Both the position numbers and the translations under genes were made by a program. This document shows positions 52,080-61,864 of a stretch of 64,000 nucleotides of DNA, in pieces. Numbering within the stretch: the stretch's first letter is position 1; each line of letters starts with the position of its first letter. The notes beneath the pieces were generated by a model, which worked only from the letters and a program-made list of their open reading frames with translations, made no database searches and was not told the DNA's origin. This DNA is from an uncultured Sulfitobacter sp. (GTDB lineage: Bacteria; Pseudomonadota; Alphaproteobacteria; Rhodobacterales; Rhodobacteraceae): contig CALFWM010000040.1 in the NCBI GenBank assembly GCA_937928635.1, positions 62,001 to 126,000 of the forward strand, given 5' to 3'.

Positions 52080-55000
52080 ATGGCCCGCACCGTTTCCAGT
52101 GCCGCGGGTGGTTTGCTCAGCTATTTCACCCGGCATAGGACGGCAGCCAATCTGTTGTTGGTGGTCTTGCTGATCGCGGGCCTGTCCGCCGCGCCCAACA
52201 TGCGTGCACAGTTTTTCCCGGACGTGATTGTCGATAATGTCACCGTGACAACCTCTTGGTCCGGTGCCGGGGCTGAAGACGTGGACGAGGCGATTGTGCA
52301 GGTGCTTGAACCTGTTTTGCTTGCCGTGGAAGGTGTTGAAAGCTCTGACAGTACCTCGCGGGAGGGCAATGGCACGGTTCGGCTGGAGTTTGAACCCGGC
52401 TGGGACATGGCGCGTGCTGCCAATGATGTGCAAACGGCGGTGGACGCCGTCACCAGCCTGCCGGAGGAAGCGGACGAGCCAAATGTGCGGCGCGGCGCGT
52501 GGCGAGACCGGGTCACCGATGTGGTGATCACCGGGCCCATCGCACCTGCACAGCTGGGCCGTTTTGCCGATGAATTTGTCACCCGCCTGTTTGCTGCGGG
52601 CGTCACGCGCACCACCATTCGGGGCGTCGCAGCCCCGCAAACGCTGATTGAGGTGCCCTCGGCCAAACTGATTGCCTTTGACGTTTCCATGGCAGATATC
52701 GCCGCCGCGATTGCAGCAGAGGTTGATGCAGACCCAGCCGGTGATGTGACGGGGGCAAATGCACGGGTGCGCACGGGCACGGCCAAACGCTCTGTCACGC
52801 AGATTGCGGGCATTGTGCTGCGTTCAAACCCGGATGGATCAACCCTGACCATTGGTGATGTGGCCCGCATTACCGAAGAAGGCGTTGACCGAAACCGCAG
52901 CTTTTTTGTGGGGGAGCACCCGGCCATGTCGGTACGGGTGGATCGCTCCAATGGGGGCGACGCGATCAGCATTCAGGCCTCTGTCGAAGAGGTCGCGGCA
53001 GAACTACAGGCCAGCCTGCCCGGCGGTGTCACGGTTGAACTGATCCGCACGCGCGCCGCCAGCATCACATCACGCATCAACCTGTTGATCGACAATGGCC
53101 TGATGGGTCTGGGGCTGGTGGTGTGTTTGCTGTTTTTGTTCCTGAATGCGCGCACCGCGTTCTGGGTGGCGGCGGGCATACCTGTGGCGATGGGCGCGGC
53201 AATTGCGCTGATGTATCTGGGTGGCCTGACGATCAACATGATTTCGCTGTTTGGGTTGATCATCACGCTGGGTATTGTCGTGGATGATGCCATCGTGGTG
53301 GGCGAACACGCTGATCACCGGTTTCGCATGGGCGAAAGCCCGATGCAGGCGGCAGAAAACGCCGCGCGCCGCATGGCGATGCCGGTTTTTGCCGCCACGC
53401 TGACCACGATTATTGCCTTTTTCGGACTGGTGGTTGTGGGCGGGCGGTTTGGCGATTTGATCGCAGATATTCCCTTTACGGTGATCGCGGTGCTGATCGC
53501 CTCGCTGATCGAGTGTTTCCTGATCCTGCCCAACCACATGGCCCACGCGATGAAGGCGCAGGCCAAGGAACATTGGTATGATGTGCCCAGCCGCGTGGTG
53601 AACCGAGGTTTTGTTTTCTTGCGCGAAAAGCTGTTTCGCCCGTTCATGGCCGGGGTGATTGCCGCGCGTTATGTGGTGCTGGCGGCCGTTCTGCTGGTGC
53701 TGGCCTCTCAGGCGGTGTTGTTCATTCGGGGTGATGTGCAATGGCGCTTCTTTAATGCGCCCGAGCGGGGCTCTGTGACCGGCAATTTTGCCATGGCGGA
53801 GGGCGCAACGCGGGAAGACACGATTGAGATGATGCGCGAGATGCAGCGCGCGACCGAGGCGTTGGGTAAAGAGTACGAGGCACGCTATGGCACCAATCCG
53901 CTCGATTACGTGATGGCGCAGGTGGGTGGCACCACCGGGCGCGGGCTGGCCGGGGCGGATACCAAAGATGCAGACCTTTTGGGCGGCATTTCGATTGAAT
54001 TGATCGACGCAGATCTGCGGCCCTATTCCAGCTTTGCCTTCGTCGGTGAGTTGCAGGATATGGTGGTGAACCACCCGCTGGCGGAAACAGTCAGCTTTCG
54101 CGGCTGGCGCTCTGGGCCCGGCGGCGATGCGCTCGATGTGCAGTTTTACGGGGCAGATACGGACACGCTCAAGGCCGCCTCAGAGGCGTTGCAGGATGCT
54201 TTGCGACAATATCCAGAAGTCAGCGCCGTGCAGGACAATCTGGCCTATGACAAGGAAGAGCTGATCCTTGATCTGACGGCACAGGGGCAGGCCTTGGGCT
54301 TTACCATTGATGTGCTGGGGCGCAGCTTGCGCAATCGGTTGGGCGGGATTGAGGCGGCGACCTATCCCGATGGGCCGCGCTCTGCCGCGATCCGGGTGGA
54401 GCTGCCCAAGGGGGAGCTGACAGCCGATTTTCTGGACCGCACGCAGATGCGCACCCCTGAAGGGCGTTATGTGCCGCTGGCCGATATTGTCAGTGTGGAA
54501 CGGCGGACCGGGTTTTCGACCGTGCGGCGGGAGAATGGCATTCGGCTGATTTCGGTGACAGGCGATATTTCCGAGGATGATCCGGCACGTGCCACCGCGA
54601 TTGGCGAGGCCTTGGCGCAGGATATCCTGCCGCGTATCGCTTCGGAAAAACAGGTGGAGTTCCGCCTGGCGGGGCTGAGCGAGCAGGAAAATGAGTTTCT
54701 TCAGGACGCGCTGACCGGGCTGATCCTGTGCCTGTCAGGGATTTTTCTGGTGCTGGCCTGGGTGTTTGGCAGTTGGACACGGCCCGTGGTGGTGATGGCG
54801 ATCATCCCCTTTGGACTGGTGGGCACGATTTATGGGCACAACGTCTGGGACGTGCCGCTGAGCATGTTTACGGTGGTCGGGCTTTTGGGGATGACGGGGA
54901 TCATCATCAACGACTCCATCGTGCTGATCACCACAATTGATGAATATGCCGAAACGCGCGGGTTGATCCCCTCCATCATTGACGGCGCCGCGGATCGGCT

Positions 55001-55478
55001 GCGCCCGGTGATGCTGACCACAATGACCACCGTTTTGGGGATGGCACCGCTGTTGTATGAACAAAGCCAGCAGGCGCAGTTTCTGAAGCCGACGGTGATT
55101 ACCCTGGTCTATGGGTTGGGTTTTGGCATGATCTTGGTGTTGCTGGTGGTGCCCGCGCTGGTGGCCGCCCAGCATGATGTGGCACGCCAAATCGGTGCCA
55201 CGCGCCGTGGTTTGTGCGCGCCGGTTGGCCTGCTGCGCTGGGGCATGATCACCCTTTGGGCCGGTGTTCTGGGCTGGTGTGCTGTGACGTTGGGCTGGGC
55301 CATCTGGCGGGGCGAGTTGCATCCGCAACTGGCTGAGGCGTTTCCCGCCCTTGCAGGATTTTCCGCAATGACTGCCGCGCTCTTTGTTTTTGTTGTTGGC
55401 GCAGCCGTGGTGGCGGTTGTCGGGTATATCATCGGTGCATTTGGGTTCTTGGTGCGGCGGCGCAGGTCAGCGGCCTGA
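52080..55478 (+). CDS. RND family efflux transporter permease
   Basis: The 1132-residue inner-membrane pump of the AcrB/MMPL-like hydrophobe-amphiphile class has twelve helices with large periplasmic loops after helices 1 and 7. Helix 4 carries the proton-relay pair in TLGIVVDDAIVVGEH near 400. The matching helix 10 region is TGIIINDSIVLITTIDEYAE near 945. The C-terminus has two extra hydrophobic segments (about 1045-1120) beyond the usual length of about 1030, an unusual extension. The substrate is unknown. It is transcribed with the adaptor. Confidence 0.92.
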   Translation: MARTVSSAAGGLLSYFTRHRTAANLLLVVLLIAGLSAAPNMRAQFFPDVIVDNVTVTTSWSGAGAEDVDEAIVQVLEPVLLAVEGVESSDSTSREGNGTVRLEFEPGWDMARAANDVQTAVDAVTSLPEEADEPNVRRGAWRDRVTDVVITGPIAPAQLGRFADEFVTRLFAAGVTRTTIRGVAAPQTLIEVPSAKLIAFDVSMADIAAAIAAEVDADPAGDVTGANARVRTGTAKRSVTQIAGIVLRSNPDGSTLTIGDVARITEEGVDRNRSFFVGEHPAMSVRVDRSNGGDAISIQASVEEVAAELQASLPGGVTVELIRTRAASITSRINLLIDNGLMGLGLVVCLLFLFLNARTAFWVAAGIPVAMGAAIALMYLGGLTINMISLFGLIITLGIVVDDAIVVGEHADHRFRMGESPMQAAENAARRMAMPVFAATLTTIIAFFGLVVVGGRFGDLIADIPFTVIAVLIASLIECFLILPNHMAHAMKAQAKEHWYDVPSRVVNRGFVFLREKLFRPFMAGVIAARYVVLAAVLLVLASQAVLFIRGDVQWRFFNAPERGSVTGNFAMAEGATREDTIEMMREMQRATEALGKEYEARYGTNPLDYVMAQVGGTTGRGLAGADTKDADLLGGISIELIDADLRPYSSFAFVGELQDMVVNHPLAETVSFRGWRSGPGGDALDVQFYGADTDTLKAASEALQDALRQYPEVSAVQDNLAYDKEELILDLTAQGQALGFTIDVLGRSLRNRLGGIEAATYPDGPRSAAIRVELPKGELTADFLDRTQMRTPEGRYVPLADIVSVERRTGFSTVRRENGIRLISVTGDISEDDPARATAIGEALAQDILPRIASEKQVEFRLAGLSEQENEFLQDALTGLILCLSGIFLVLAWVFGSWTRPVVVMAIIPFGLVGTIYGHNVWDVPLSMFTVVGLLGMTGIIINDSIVLITTIDEYAETRGLIPSIIDGAADRLRPVMLTTMTTVLGMAPLLYEQSQQAQFLKPTVITLVYGLGFGMILVLLVVPALVAAQHDVARQIGATRRGLCAPVGLLRWGMITLWAGVLGWCAVTLGWAIWRGELHPQLAEAFPALAGFSAMTAALFVFVVGAAVVAVVGYIIGAFGFLVRRRRSAA

Positions 55479-55562
55479 CGTTGGCGTTTCACGCGCCGGT
55501 GGCTGTTATGCGATTGGCAAAAGGTGGGCCAAGGCCCCCCTTACGGTGCAGGGGTCAGAGAC

Positions 55563-56375
55563 TTAGCTCGGTGTGCAGCCCTTGATCTCAACCGCCTGTT
55601 TTTTGCCCAAAACAGTGATCACGATGTTGGAGCGGTCGATGACCAGCGGGCTATCGTCCGGCGGGATCAGATCGCCCACAGCCGTCAACACATTGCCGCT
55701 GCGTTTGGTCTGTGTTTCACTCATCCAGACGCCGGGTTGGCCAGGTTCGATCACCACAACCTCTTTGCCACCGGTTGGGGGGAGGGTCACTTTCGTTTCG
55801 ATTTGCATCCCATCTTCAATTGGGCGCAAGGCGCAGGTCGCTGATGACACGCCAGCCTCTGCTGCGGCAAAGGGGCGTGCAGCAAGGGCGGCAGCAATCG
55901 CAGGGGTTGGACTGCTCGACATATTGTCAAGTGTCGCGTCAAGGTCCAACTGGTAAGGCACACATATGTCCTTGCACACCCCGATGTCCATTTTGGCGCG
56001 CAATGTCACAGGACTGCCTGACTTGCGGGGGGCCAGCGTGATCGGCAGGATCAGATGTTCCGAATACCCGATCGTGCGCATGCCATTGGTTTTGTAGATG
56101 CTTGGCGTTGGCCAGGTTACCGCCACATCCCCGCGCAGATTTTTGGAGCGGGACCAGTCAAACCGGGGCGGGATGCCCGCATCGCCGGGCGAGCGCCAAT
56201 AGGTCTTCCATCCGGGGGCCAGTGTGATTTTGACTGCTGCCATGCGCGTGCCATCGCTGCGCAGCCATCCCGGCAGGATTTCGCCGGTGGCCGGGGTGCC
56301 AAGCGTGGATTGTGCGACCAACGGGGCAGCTGTTGTCGCCAATAGGGCAAATGTAGACAGGATTCTTTTGATCAT
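55563..56375 (-). CDS. Periplasmic DsbD-N-like protein
   Basis: The 270-residue protein has a signal peptide (KRILSTFALLATTAAPLVAQ). The mature part resembles the N-terminal domain of DsbD/ScsB: GWKTYWRSPGDAGIPPRFDW near 60, IGYSEHLILPI near 105, and the redox pair GVCKDICVP (C-x3-C) near 135. Further cysteines at about 182 and 267 could form a second bond. There is no membrane or thioredoxin-like domain, so it would need a separate electron donor. A TTG at 56396 is an alternative start. Confidence 0.82.
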   Translation of the reverse strand: MIKRILSTFALLATTAAPLVAQSTLGTPATGEILPGWLRSDGTRMAAVKITLAPGWKTYWRSPGDAGIPPRFDWSRSKNLRGDVAVTWPTPSIYKTNGMRTIGYSEHLILPITLAPRKSGSPVTLRAKMDIGVCKDICVPYQLDLDATLDNMSSSPTPAIAAALAARPFAAAEAGVSSATCALRPIEDGMQIETKVTLPPTGGKEVVVIEPGQPGVWMSETQTKRSGNVLTAVGDLIPPDDSPLVIDRSNIVITVLGKKQAVEIKGCTPS

Positions 56376-56515
56376 GAGCCTAAAATGGGCGTTCAACCGT
56401 TATATGCCAAGTCACGATTGTATCATCCATGTTTCGCACATCTTGCAACGACCTGCTTGTCAGCGCCTTGGGGGCGGGGCATGCTGTCACCATGCGCGAA
56501 CACGGTGACCCACAG

Positions 56516-57088
56516 ATGGATACGCAAAGCGCCCTGGATCTGACGGGGCAGTTGTTGGTGGCGATGCCCGGTATGGGAGATCCACGGTTTGATCATTCGG
56601 TGATCTATATCACAGCGCATTCTGACAAAGGAGCGATGGGCCTGATGATCAACAAGCCCGCGCCTGATTTGAAATTGTCAGATGTGCTGGATCATCTTGT
56701 GGAAGGCGAAAACGAAAGCCAGAGTGCGCTGGGTGTGCACATTGGCGGGCCGGTCGAAACCGGCCGTGGATTTGTGTTGCATTCTGATGAATACGTCTCG
56801 GTCATCGAAACGCTAAGGATCGCGCCCGGTTTTGCGCTGACCGCCACGCTGGATGTTCTGGAAGACATTGCAGGCGGACGCGGACCTGCACAGGCGTTGA
56901 TGATGCTGGGCTACGCCGGGTGGGGGCCGGGGCAGCTTGAGGGCGAGATTGCGCAGAATGGCTGGCTGACCTGTGCGGCGGAAACCAGGCTGGTCTATGG
57001 ATTGCAGGATGCCAAGAAGTGGACGGCGGCGCTTGATTCCATTGGCATTGATCCTTTGGGACTTTCTGCTGCCGCCGGGCGAGCCTAG
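56516..57088 (+). CDS. YqgE/AlgH family protein
   Basis: The 190-residue protein of the UPF0301 family has [20 protein letters not shown] near 12, [10 protein letters not shown] near 40, and [16 protein letters not shown] near 78. Members are cytosolic, linked to alginate regulation in pseudomonads, and have no settled activity. ATGs at 56492 and 56429 are in frame. 56516 was chosen by family length. It is divergent from the DsbD-N-like gene. Confidence 0.9.
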   Translation: MDTQSALDLTGQLLVAMPGMGDPRFDHSVIYITAHSDKGAMGLMINKPAPDLKLSDVLDHLVEGENESQSALGVHIGGPVETGRGFVLHSDEYVSVIETLRIAPGFALTATLDVLEDIAGGRGPAQALMMLGYAGWGPGQLEGEIAQNGWLTCAAETRLVYGLQDAKKWTAALDSIGIDPLGLSAAAGRA

Positions 57089-57183
57089 GCCCGCCTTACG
57101 GACAGTCCCACACGTCTGATGGGACAAGGCGGCAGAGCGCCGGGTCGAGTCTATTAGAATGGTGAAACGGGTGGGTCTGAACG

Positions 57184-58125
57184 TTATCGCGGGGCCGCTG
57201 CGCGATGCAGGCGGTCATTTATGGCGCGCCCCAGGCCATGGTTCGGGATCGGGGCCACCGCAATGGGGCGGTTTTGTGCATCAAGTTGGTGCAGGTGATC
57301 AAACAGGTTTGCCGCCGCTTCGCGCAGATTGCCCGTGGGAGATAGGTTAAGAGTGCATGTCATTTTGCCAAAACCAAGGTAAAGATCCGCTGCAAGCGGA
57401 GTGGTGACATTCAGGCGCACAGCGGCGTGCGGGGCGTAATGTGAGGTCATCTGACCGGGGGCGGTGATGGTATCACCTTTGGGCAGGGCCAGTGGATGGC
57501 CCAATGCGGCCTCAATCGCTTCGCCTGGCAGACCACCCGCGCGGAGCAACGTCGGTGTTGCGTCTGTCAGCCCGATAATGGTGCTTTCCAGACCCACATC
57601 GCAAGCGCCATCATCGAGAATTGCCGCGATGCGACCGTTCAGGCCCGCGCTCACATGGGCTGCCGTCGTAGGGCTGATGCGCCCGGAGGGGTTTGCCGAG
57701 GGGGCAGCAACGGGGCCAGCAAATGCACCAAGCAAAGCGCGCGCTGTAGGCTGTGCAGGCACGCGCAACGCCACAGTCTCAAGGCCCGCCGTCACCAGGG
57801 TGGATAGCCCATGGTTAGCCTGCAAAGGCAGGACAAGAGAGAGCGGGCCCGGCCAAAACGCAGCGGCAAGCAGGGCGGCATGATCGTTCCATTCGACATA
57901 TTCCTGTGCCAGATCCGCGTCAGCCAGATGCACAATCAACGGGTTGAACTGCGGTCTGTCCTTGGCCGCAAAAATGCCAGCCACCGCATTGTTGTTGCGC
58001 GCATCTGCCCCTAAACCATAGACTGTTTCGGTGGGAAAGGCGACCAAAGCCCCCTCGCGCAACAGGCCAGCGGTCGCGCGCAGACCGTCAGGGTCAGGGG
58101 GCAGGATTTGGGTCGTTGGTTGCAT
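57184..58125 (-). CDS. L-threonylcarbamoyladenylate synthase, Sua5 type
   Basis: The 313-residue enzyme makes threonylcarbamoyl-AMP for the t6A37 tRNA modification. The YrdC domain spans about 12-200 with FPTETVYGLGADA near 35, AAKDRPQFNPLIVH near 58 and SANPSGRISPTTAAHV near 145. The C-terminal Sua5 domain (about 235-313) follows the linker APGQMTSHYAPHA, so it is the long form rather than TsaC. The start at 58125 gives MQPTTQILPPD. Confidence 0.93.
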   Translation of the reverse strand: MQPTTQILPPDPDGLRATAGLLREGALVAFPTETVYGLGADARNNNAVAGIFAAKDRPQFNPLIVHLADADLAQEYVEWNDHAALLAAAFWPGPLSLVLPLQANHGLSTLVTAGLETVALRVPAQPTARALLGAFAGPVAAPSANPSGRISPTTAAHVSAGLNGRIAAILDDGACDVGLESTIIGLTDATPTLLRAGGLPGEAIEAALGHPLALPKGDTITAPGQMTSHYAPHAAVRLNVTTPLAADLYLGFGKMTCTLNLSPTGNLREAAANLFDHLHQLDAQNRPIAVAPIPNHGLGRAINDRLHRAAAPR

Positions 58126-58259
58126 CAGTGCCCTCGTGACGCCGCGTTTTGGGTTGCAGGCTGCGTGGTGTCGTTTCATGCTGAAACAAATGAGATGCCT
58201 TTAGCAGGGCCACGCGCCGTTTGCCAAGCGCAAGCGCGCGCCCAATCAGGAGATGTCCG

Positions 58260-59966
58260 ATGCCGTATCGCGCCGCCGTAGATGAGTATGCCTTTCTGTT
58301 TGACCATGTTGTCGATTTTGAGGCACTGCGCGCGACGGAACGATTTGGCGAGGCCAGCGATGATGTGACCCGTGCCATTCTGGGTGAGGCTGGCAAGATG
58401 TGTGACGAGGTGATCGCCCCCTTGCAGCGCAATGGCGATTTGCACCCCGCCCGGCTGGAAAATGGGGTTGTGCGGACCTCGCCCGGGTATGACGAGGGCT
58501 TCAGGGCGATTGCGGAGGGCGGATGGGTCGGCATGTCTGCCGATCCTGAATATGGCGGCTTGGGCCTGCCGATGACCCTGACCTCGGCGGTGAACGAGAT
58601 GATGGCGGGCGCGTGTTTGGCACTGCAACTGGCACCGTTGATGAGCCAGGGACAGATTGAGGCGCTGGAGCATCATGCCTCGGACGCGATCAAGGACTTG
58701 TATTTGCCAAAGCTGATCAGCGGCGAATGGACCGGTACGATGAACCTGACCGAGCCACAGGCCGGGTCAGACGTGGGCGCGCTGAGTTCCAAGGCGGAGG
58801 ACAATGGCGACGGCACCTACGCGGTCTCGGGGCAAAAGATCTACATTTCCTGGGGTGATGCTGATTTTGCCGAGAACGTTTGCCATCTGGTGCTGGCCCG
58901 TTTGCCCGGCGCACCCGCAGGGACCAAAGGGATCAGCCTGTTTTTGGTGCCAAAATTCCTGCCCAATGCGGACGGCACGCCGGGCGCGCGCAATGGGGTC
59001 AATGTGGTCTCACTTGAGCACAAGATGGGGCTGCATGGCTCCCCCACCGCCGTGATGCAATACGACAATGCCACGGGCTGGCTGGTTGGGCCGGAACAGG
59101 GCGGCATGGCGGCGATGTTTACAATGATGAACAACGCGCGCCTTGGTGTAGGCGGGCAGGGCATTGGGGCTGCCGAGGGGGCCTATCAGCATGCACTTGC
59201 CTACGCGCTGGAACGTAAACAGGGGCGCGTGGATGGTTCCGGCACCATTGTTGAACATGCGGATGTGCGCCGCATGCTGATCGCGATGAAGGCAGATACA
59301 TTTGCAGCAAGGGCGATTGCCCTGAGCTGTGCCCACGCGATTGATATGGGCACGGCCACGGGTGAGGCCGAGTGGAAAGCGCGTGCAGCGTTCTTGACAC
59401 CCATCGCCAAGGCCTTTGGCACCGACACTGGCATGGCCGTGGCCGAAATGGGCGTGCAGGTGCATGGCGGCATGGGGTTCATTGAGGAAACGGGTGCCGC
59501 ACAGTACAGCCGCGATGTGCGCGTGACGGCGATCTATGAGGGCACCAATGGTATTCAGGCCATGGACCTTGTTGCGCGCAAAATGATGGATGGAGGCGAG
59601 GCTGCCAACCGCCTGTTGGATGAGATTGAGGCCGCCGCTGAGGCCGCCCGCGAGGATTTTCCGCAGATGGCAGACGCAGTCTGGCAAGCGGGGGAAAGCC
59701 TGCGCGAGACGACCGATTGGCTGGTGTCACAAGAGGTGATGAACGACCGGTTTGCCGGGGCTGTGCCCTATCTGCGCGCTTTTGCCCGTGTTCTGGGCGG
59801 GCATCTGCACCTTAAGGCCGCAATGGCAGATAAGGGCGGTGCGCGCGAAAAACTTGCGCGGTTCTACATGCAGCGCCTGTTGCCGGAGCATGTCGGTCTG
59901 TTGGCCCATGCGCAGGCAGGGCAGGACGCGCTTTATGCCTTTAGTCTTGATGAGCTGGTTGCCTGA
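58260..59966 (+). CDS. Acyl-CoA dehydrogenase, DmdC-like
   Basis: The 568-residue flavoprotein has the extended acyl-CoA dehydrogenase layout: N-terminal helical cap beginning YRAAVDEYAFLFDHV, middle FAD domain with NLTEPQAGSDVGAL near 160, C-terminal domain with QVHGGMGFIEETGAAQYSRDVR near 400 and IYEGTNGIQAMDL, then an extra 120-residue domain. The form matches DmdC, the methylmercaptopropionyl-CoA dehydrogenase of roseobacter DMSP breakdown. Related paralogues use ordinary acyl-CoAs, so the exact substrate is open. AGGAG precedes the ATG. The stop overlaps the next start by one base. Confidence 0.85.
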   Translation: MPYRAAVDEYAFLFDHVVDFEALRATERFGEASDDVTRAILGEAGKMCDEVIAPLQRNGDLHPARLENGVVRTSPGYDEGFRAIAEGGWVGMSADPEYGGLGLPMTLTSAVNEMMAGACLALQLAPLMSQGQIEALEHHASDAIKDLYLPKLISGEWTGTMNLTEPQAGSDVGALSSKAEDNGDGTYAVSGQKIYISWGDADFAENVCHLVLARLPGAPAGTKGISLFLVPKFLPNADGTPGARNGVNVVSLEHKMGLHGSPTAVMQYDNATGWLVGPEQGGMAAMFTMMNNARLGVGGQGIGAAEGAYQHALAYALERKQGRVDGSGTIVEHADVRRMLIAMKADTFAARAIALSCAHAIDMGTATGEAEWKARAAFLTPIAKAFGTDTGMAVAEMGVQVHGGMGFIEETGAAQYSRDVRVTAIYEGTNGIQAMDLVARKMMDGGEAANRLLDEIEAAAEAAREDFPQMADAVWQAGESLRETTDWLVSQEVMNDRFAGAVPYLRAFARVLGGHLHLKAAMADKGGAREKLARFYMQRLLPEHVGLLAHAQAGQDALYAFSLDELVA

Positions 59967-61021
59967 TGGCAGATAAGGCCCCCGCCGGGCTGCGCTATCC
60001 TTGGGAAACACCGCCCGTGTCTGACGGGACTGAGGCCATAGAGGTTGCCCCCGGCGTATTGTGGCTGCGTCTGCCGTTGCCGATGAAACTGGACCACGTG
60101 AACATCTACGCGCTGGATGAGGGCGATCATTGGACAGTGGTGGACACCGGCTTTGCCTCCAAGAAATCCAAGGCTATCTGGAGCGATGCGATGGCGGGCC
60201 CCTTGGGTGGCAAGCCAGTCAGACGGGTTGTGGTCACCCATCATCACCCGGATCACGTGGGGCTGGCAGGCTGGTTTCAAACGGAACACGAAGCGGAGCT
60301 GATCACCACCCGTACTGCGTGGCTGACGGCGCGGATGCTGACCTTGGACGAACAAACACTGCTGCCCGCCGAAACGGTCCGTTTTTATCGCCAGTCTGGC
60401 ATGGACTGTGATCTGCTGAAGAAGCGCGAAACCGACCGGCCCTTTAACTTTGCCGACGTCGTGGCCCCGATGCCGCTGGGTTATACGCGGATCAAGCAGG
60501 ATGACACGATCAAAATGGGCGGGCGCACCTGGGATGTGCATATCGGCAATGGCCACGCGCCCGAACATGCAACCTTTTGGAGCAGGGACGATAATCTGGT
60601 GATTGCCGGGGATCAGATCCTGTCGTCGATCAGCCCAAATGTCGGGGTCTATGCGACCGAGCCGATGGCCGACCCGATTGGTGAGTGGCTGGAGGCCTGC
60701 GAGCGTCTGGCCCCTTTGGCACGTCCGGATCATCTCGTGTTGGGCGGGCATAAACTGCCCTTTACCGGTCTGCCCAAGCGTATGGAGCAGCTGATTGAAA
60801 ACCACCACGGTGCGCTGCGCCGCCTGTTGGAGCACATCGAAACGCCCAAGTCAGCCACCGAGTGTTTTGCGCCCCTGTTCAAAAGATCGATAGGAGAGGG
60901 CGAATATGGCCTCGCGCTGGTTGAAGCGGTTGCGCATTTGAGTCACCTTTATCAGACGGGCCTTGCCACGCGCGACTTGCGCGACAGTGATGGGGCCTTT
61001 GTGTACCAGCGCAAGGAGTGA
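59966..61021 (+). CDS. Metallo-beta-lactamase fold hydrolase
   Basis: The 351-residue protein has the binuclear metal motif THHHPDHVGLAG near 91, the later His in GNGHAPEHATFW, Asp in VIAGDQILS and His in LGGHKLPF. A winged C-terminal helix region follows, as in LACTB2/glyoxalase II-like enzymes. Coupling to the DmdC-like dehydrogenase suggests hydrolysis of a thioester or lactone formed from its product, which is inference. Confidence 0.85.
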   Translation: MADKAPAGLRYPWETPPVSDGTEAIEVAPGVLWLRLPLPMKLDHVNIYALDEGDHWTVVDTGFASKKSKAIWSDAMAGPLGGKPVRRVVVTHHHPDHVGLAGWFQTEHEAELITTRTAWLTARMLTLDEQTLLPAETVRFYRQSGMDCDLLKKRETDRPFNFADVVAPMPLGYTRIKQDDTIKMGGRTWDVHIGNGHAPEHATFWSRDDNLVIAGDQILSSISPNVGVYATEPMADPIGEWLEACERLAPLARPDHLVLGGHKLPFTGLPKRMEQLIENHHGALRRLLEHIETPKSATECFAPLFKRSIGEGEYGLALVEAVAHLSHLYQTGLATRDLRDSDGAFVYQRKE

Positions 61022-61024
61022 CGC

Positions 61025-61495
61025 GTGGACGATCAAATCAACACATCCGCCGAGGCCGCAGAGGCCGAAGTTTTGCCTTGCCGGTACGATGTAAAATGCA
61101 ACCCTGACGGCAGCATCAACCGCAGTGAAGAAACCGGCGAGGCGGTGTCAAAAACCCCTCCGTCGCAGAAATCCCCGGCGCAATGGGCCTATGAGCGGGT
61201 GGTGCTCTATTTGAAAAAGTTCGAAGAGGGCCTCGACAGCAACCATGAGGCTGCGATTGGATTTACCGGGGCGGATGCGGGCGTGTTGCGGATCGAAGGT
61301 ATGGGGTATTTTGACCCTGATATCCTGACGTTTTATGGCTCTGATCCCGCAGGCGGCAAAACGCAATTGGTGCAGCATGTCAGCCAGCTGAACGTGATGC
61401 TGCGCGCCTTCCCCAAACAGATTGAGAATGCCGCGCCCAATCGGATTGGTTTTCGATTGGTGGAGGAACTTGAGGCGGATTCGAAGGGAAAATAG
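61025..61495 (+). CDS. DUF6173-like hypothetical protein
   Basis: A 156-residue soluble protein starts with GTG three bases after the metallo-hydrolase stop. It is acidic at the N-terminus, then has SPAQWAYERVVLYLKKFEEGLDSNHEAAI and a late PNRIGFRLVEEL. I associate it with DUF6173 in Rhodobacteraceae, from memory. No catalytic motif. It is likely co-transcribed with the two upstream genes. Confidence 0.72.
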   Translation: MDDQINTSAEAAEAEVLPCRYDVKCNPDGSINRSEETGEAVSKTPPSQKSPAQWAYERVVLYLKKFEEGLDSNHEAAIGFTGADAGVLRIEGMGYFDPDILTFYGSDPAGGKTQLVQHVSQLNVMLRAFPKQIENAAPNRIGFRLVEELEADSKGK

Positions 61496-61540
61496 TTTTA
61501 GATAGACCTGCATCCCTCAATACTGCCTGAACTCAATGGA

Positions 61541-61573
61541 TTCAACGCGTTAAGTGATGTGTGATGTTTCAGG
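61541..61573. repeat. Dispersed 33-bp intergenic repeat, copy 2
   Basis: This matches 5394-5426 in 27 of 33 positions and the same orientation. It lies in the 207-base gap before the cytochrome oxidase microprotein gene. The gap also has TTGACC at 61633 and CATTAG 17 bases on, a weak promoter candidate for that gene. Nothing else was recognised in the gap. Confidence 0.55.
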
Positions 61574-61702
61574 TGCAATCGAAAACACGATGAGCCTCAG
61601 AAAAATCCGTTACACTTGGATAGAGACCCCCTTTGACCCCGTGACGTTGATCTGCCATTAGAACAGCCAAGTTTCTCAGACACCTACAAAGGACCCTACA
61701 AC

Positions 61703-61837
61703 ATGGCCGAACACGAACATGGCAGCATGAACATCGAGGTACAGGAAAAGACCTATGCGGGGTTTATGTCCTTTGTCACCAAATCCGTCATCGTTATCCT
61801 GCTTATCCTGGTGGGCATGGCTATTTTCTTTCGCTAA
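61703..61837 (+). CDS. aa3-type cytochrome c oxidase subunit IV
   Basis: The 44-residue protein MAEHEHGSMNIEVQEKTYAG is followed by one transmembrane helix (FVTKSVIVILLILVGMAIFF). This is the small alphaproteobacterial subunit IV (COX4_pro_2) that lies against the catalytic core of aa3 oxidase. AAAGGA stands 11 bases before the ATG. The other oxidase subunits are not in the window. Confidence 0.87.
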   Translation: MAEHEHGSMNIEVQEKTYAGFMSFVTKSVIVILLILVGMAIFFR

Positions 61838-61864
61838 GGCGCGAAGTTTCTGGCGGGGGGCCTG

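Noticed and set aside
53070..54074. 334-codon minus-strand frame inside the RND permease
   Set aside because: It is a His/Gln-rich shadow of transmembrane codons, with no start signal.
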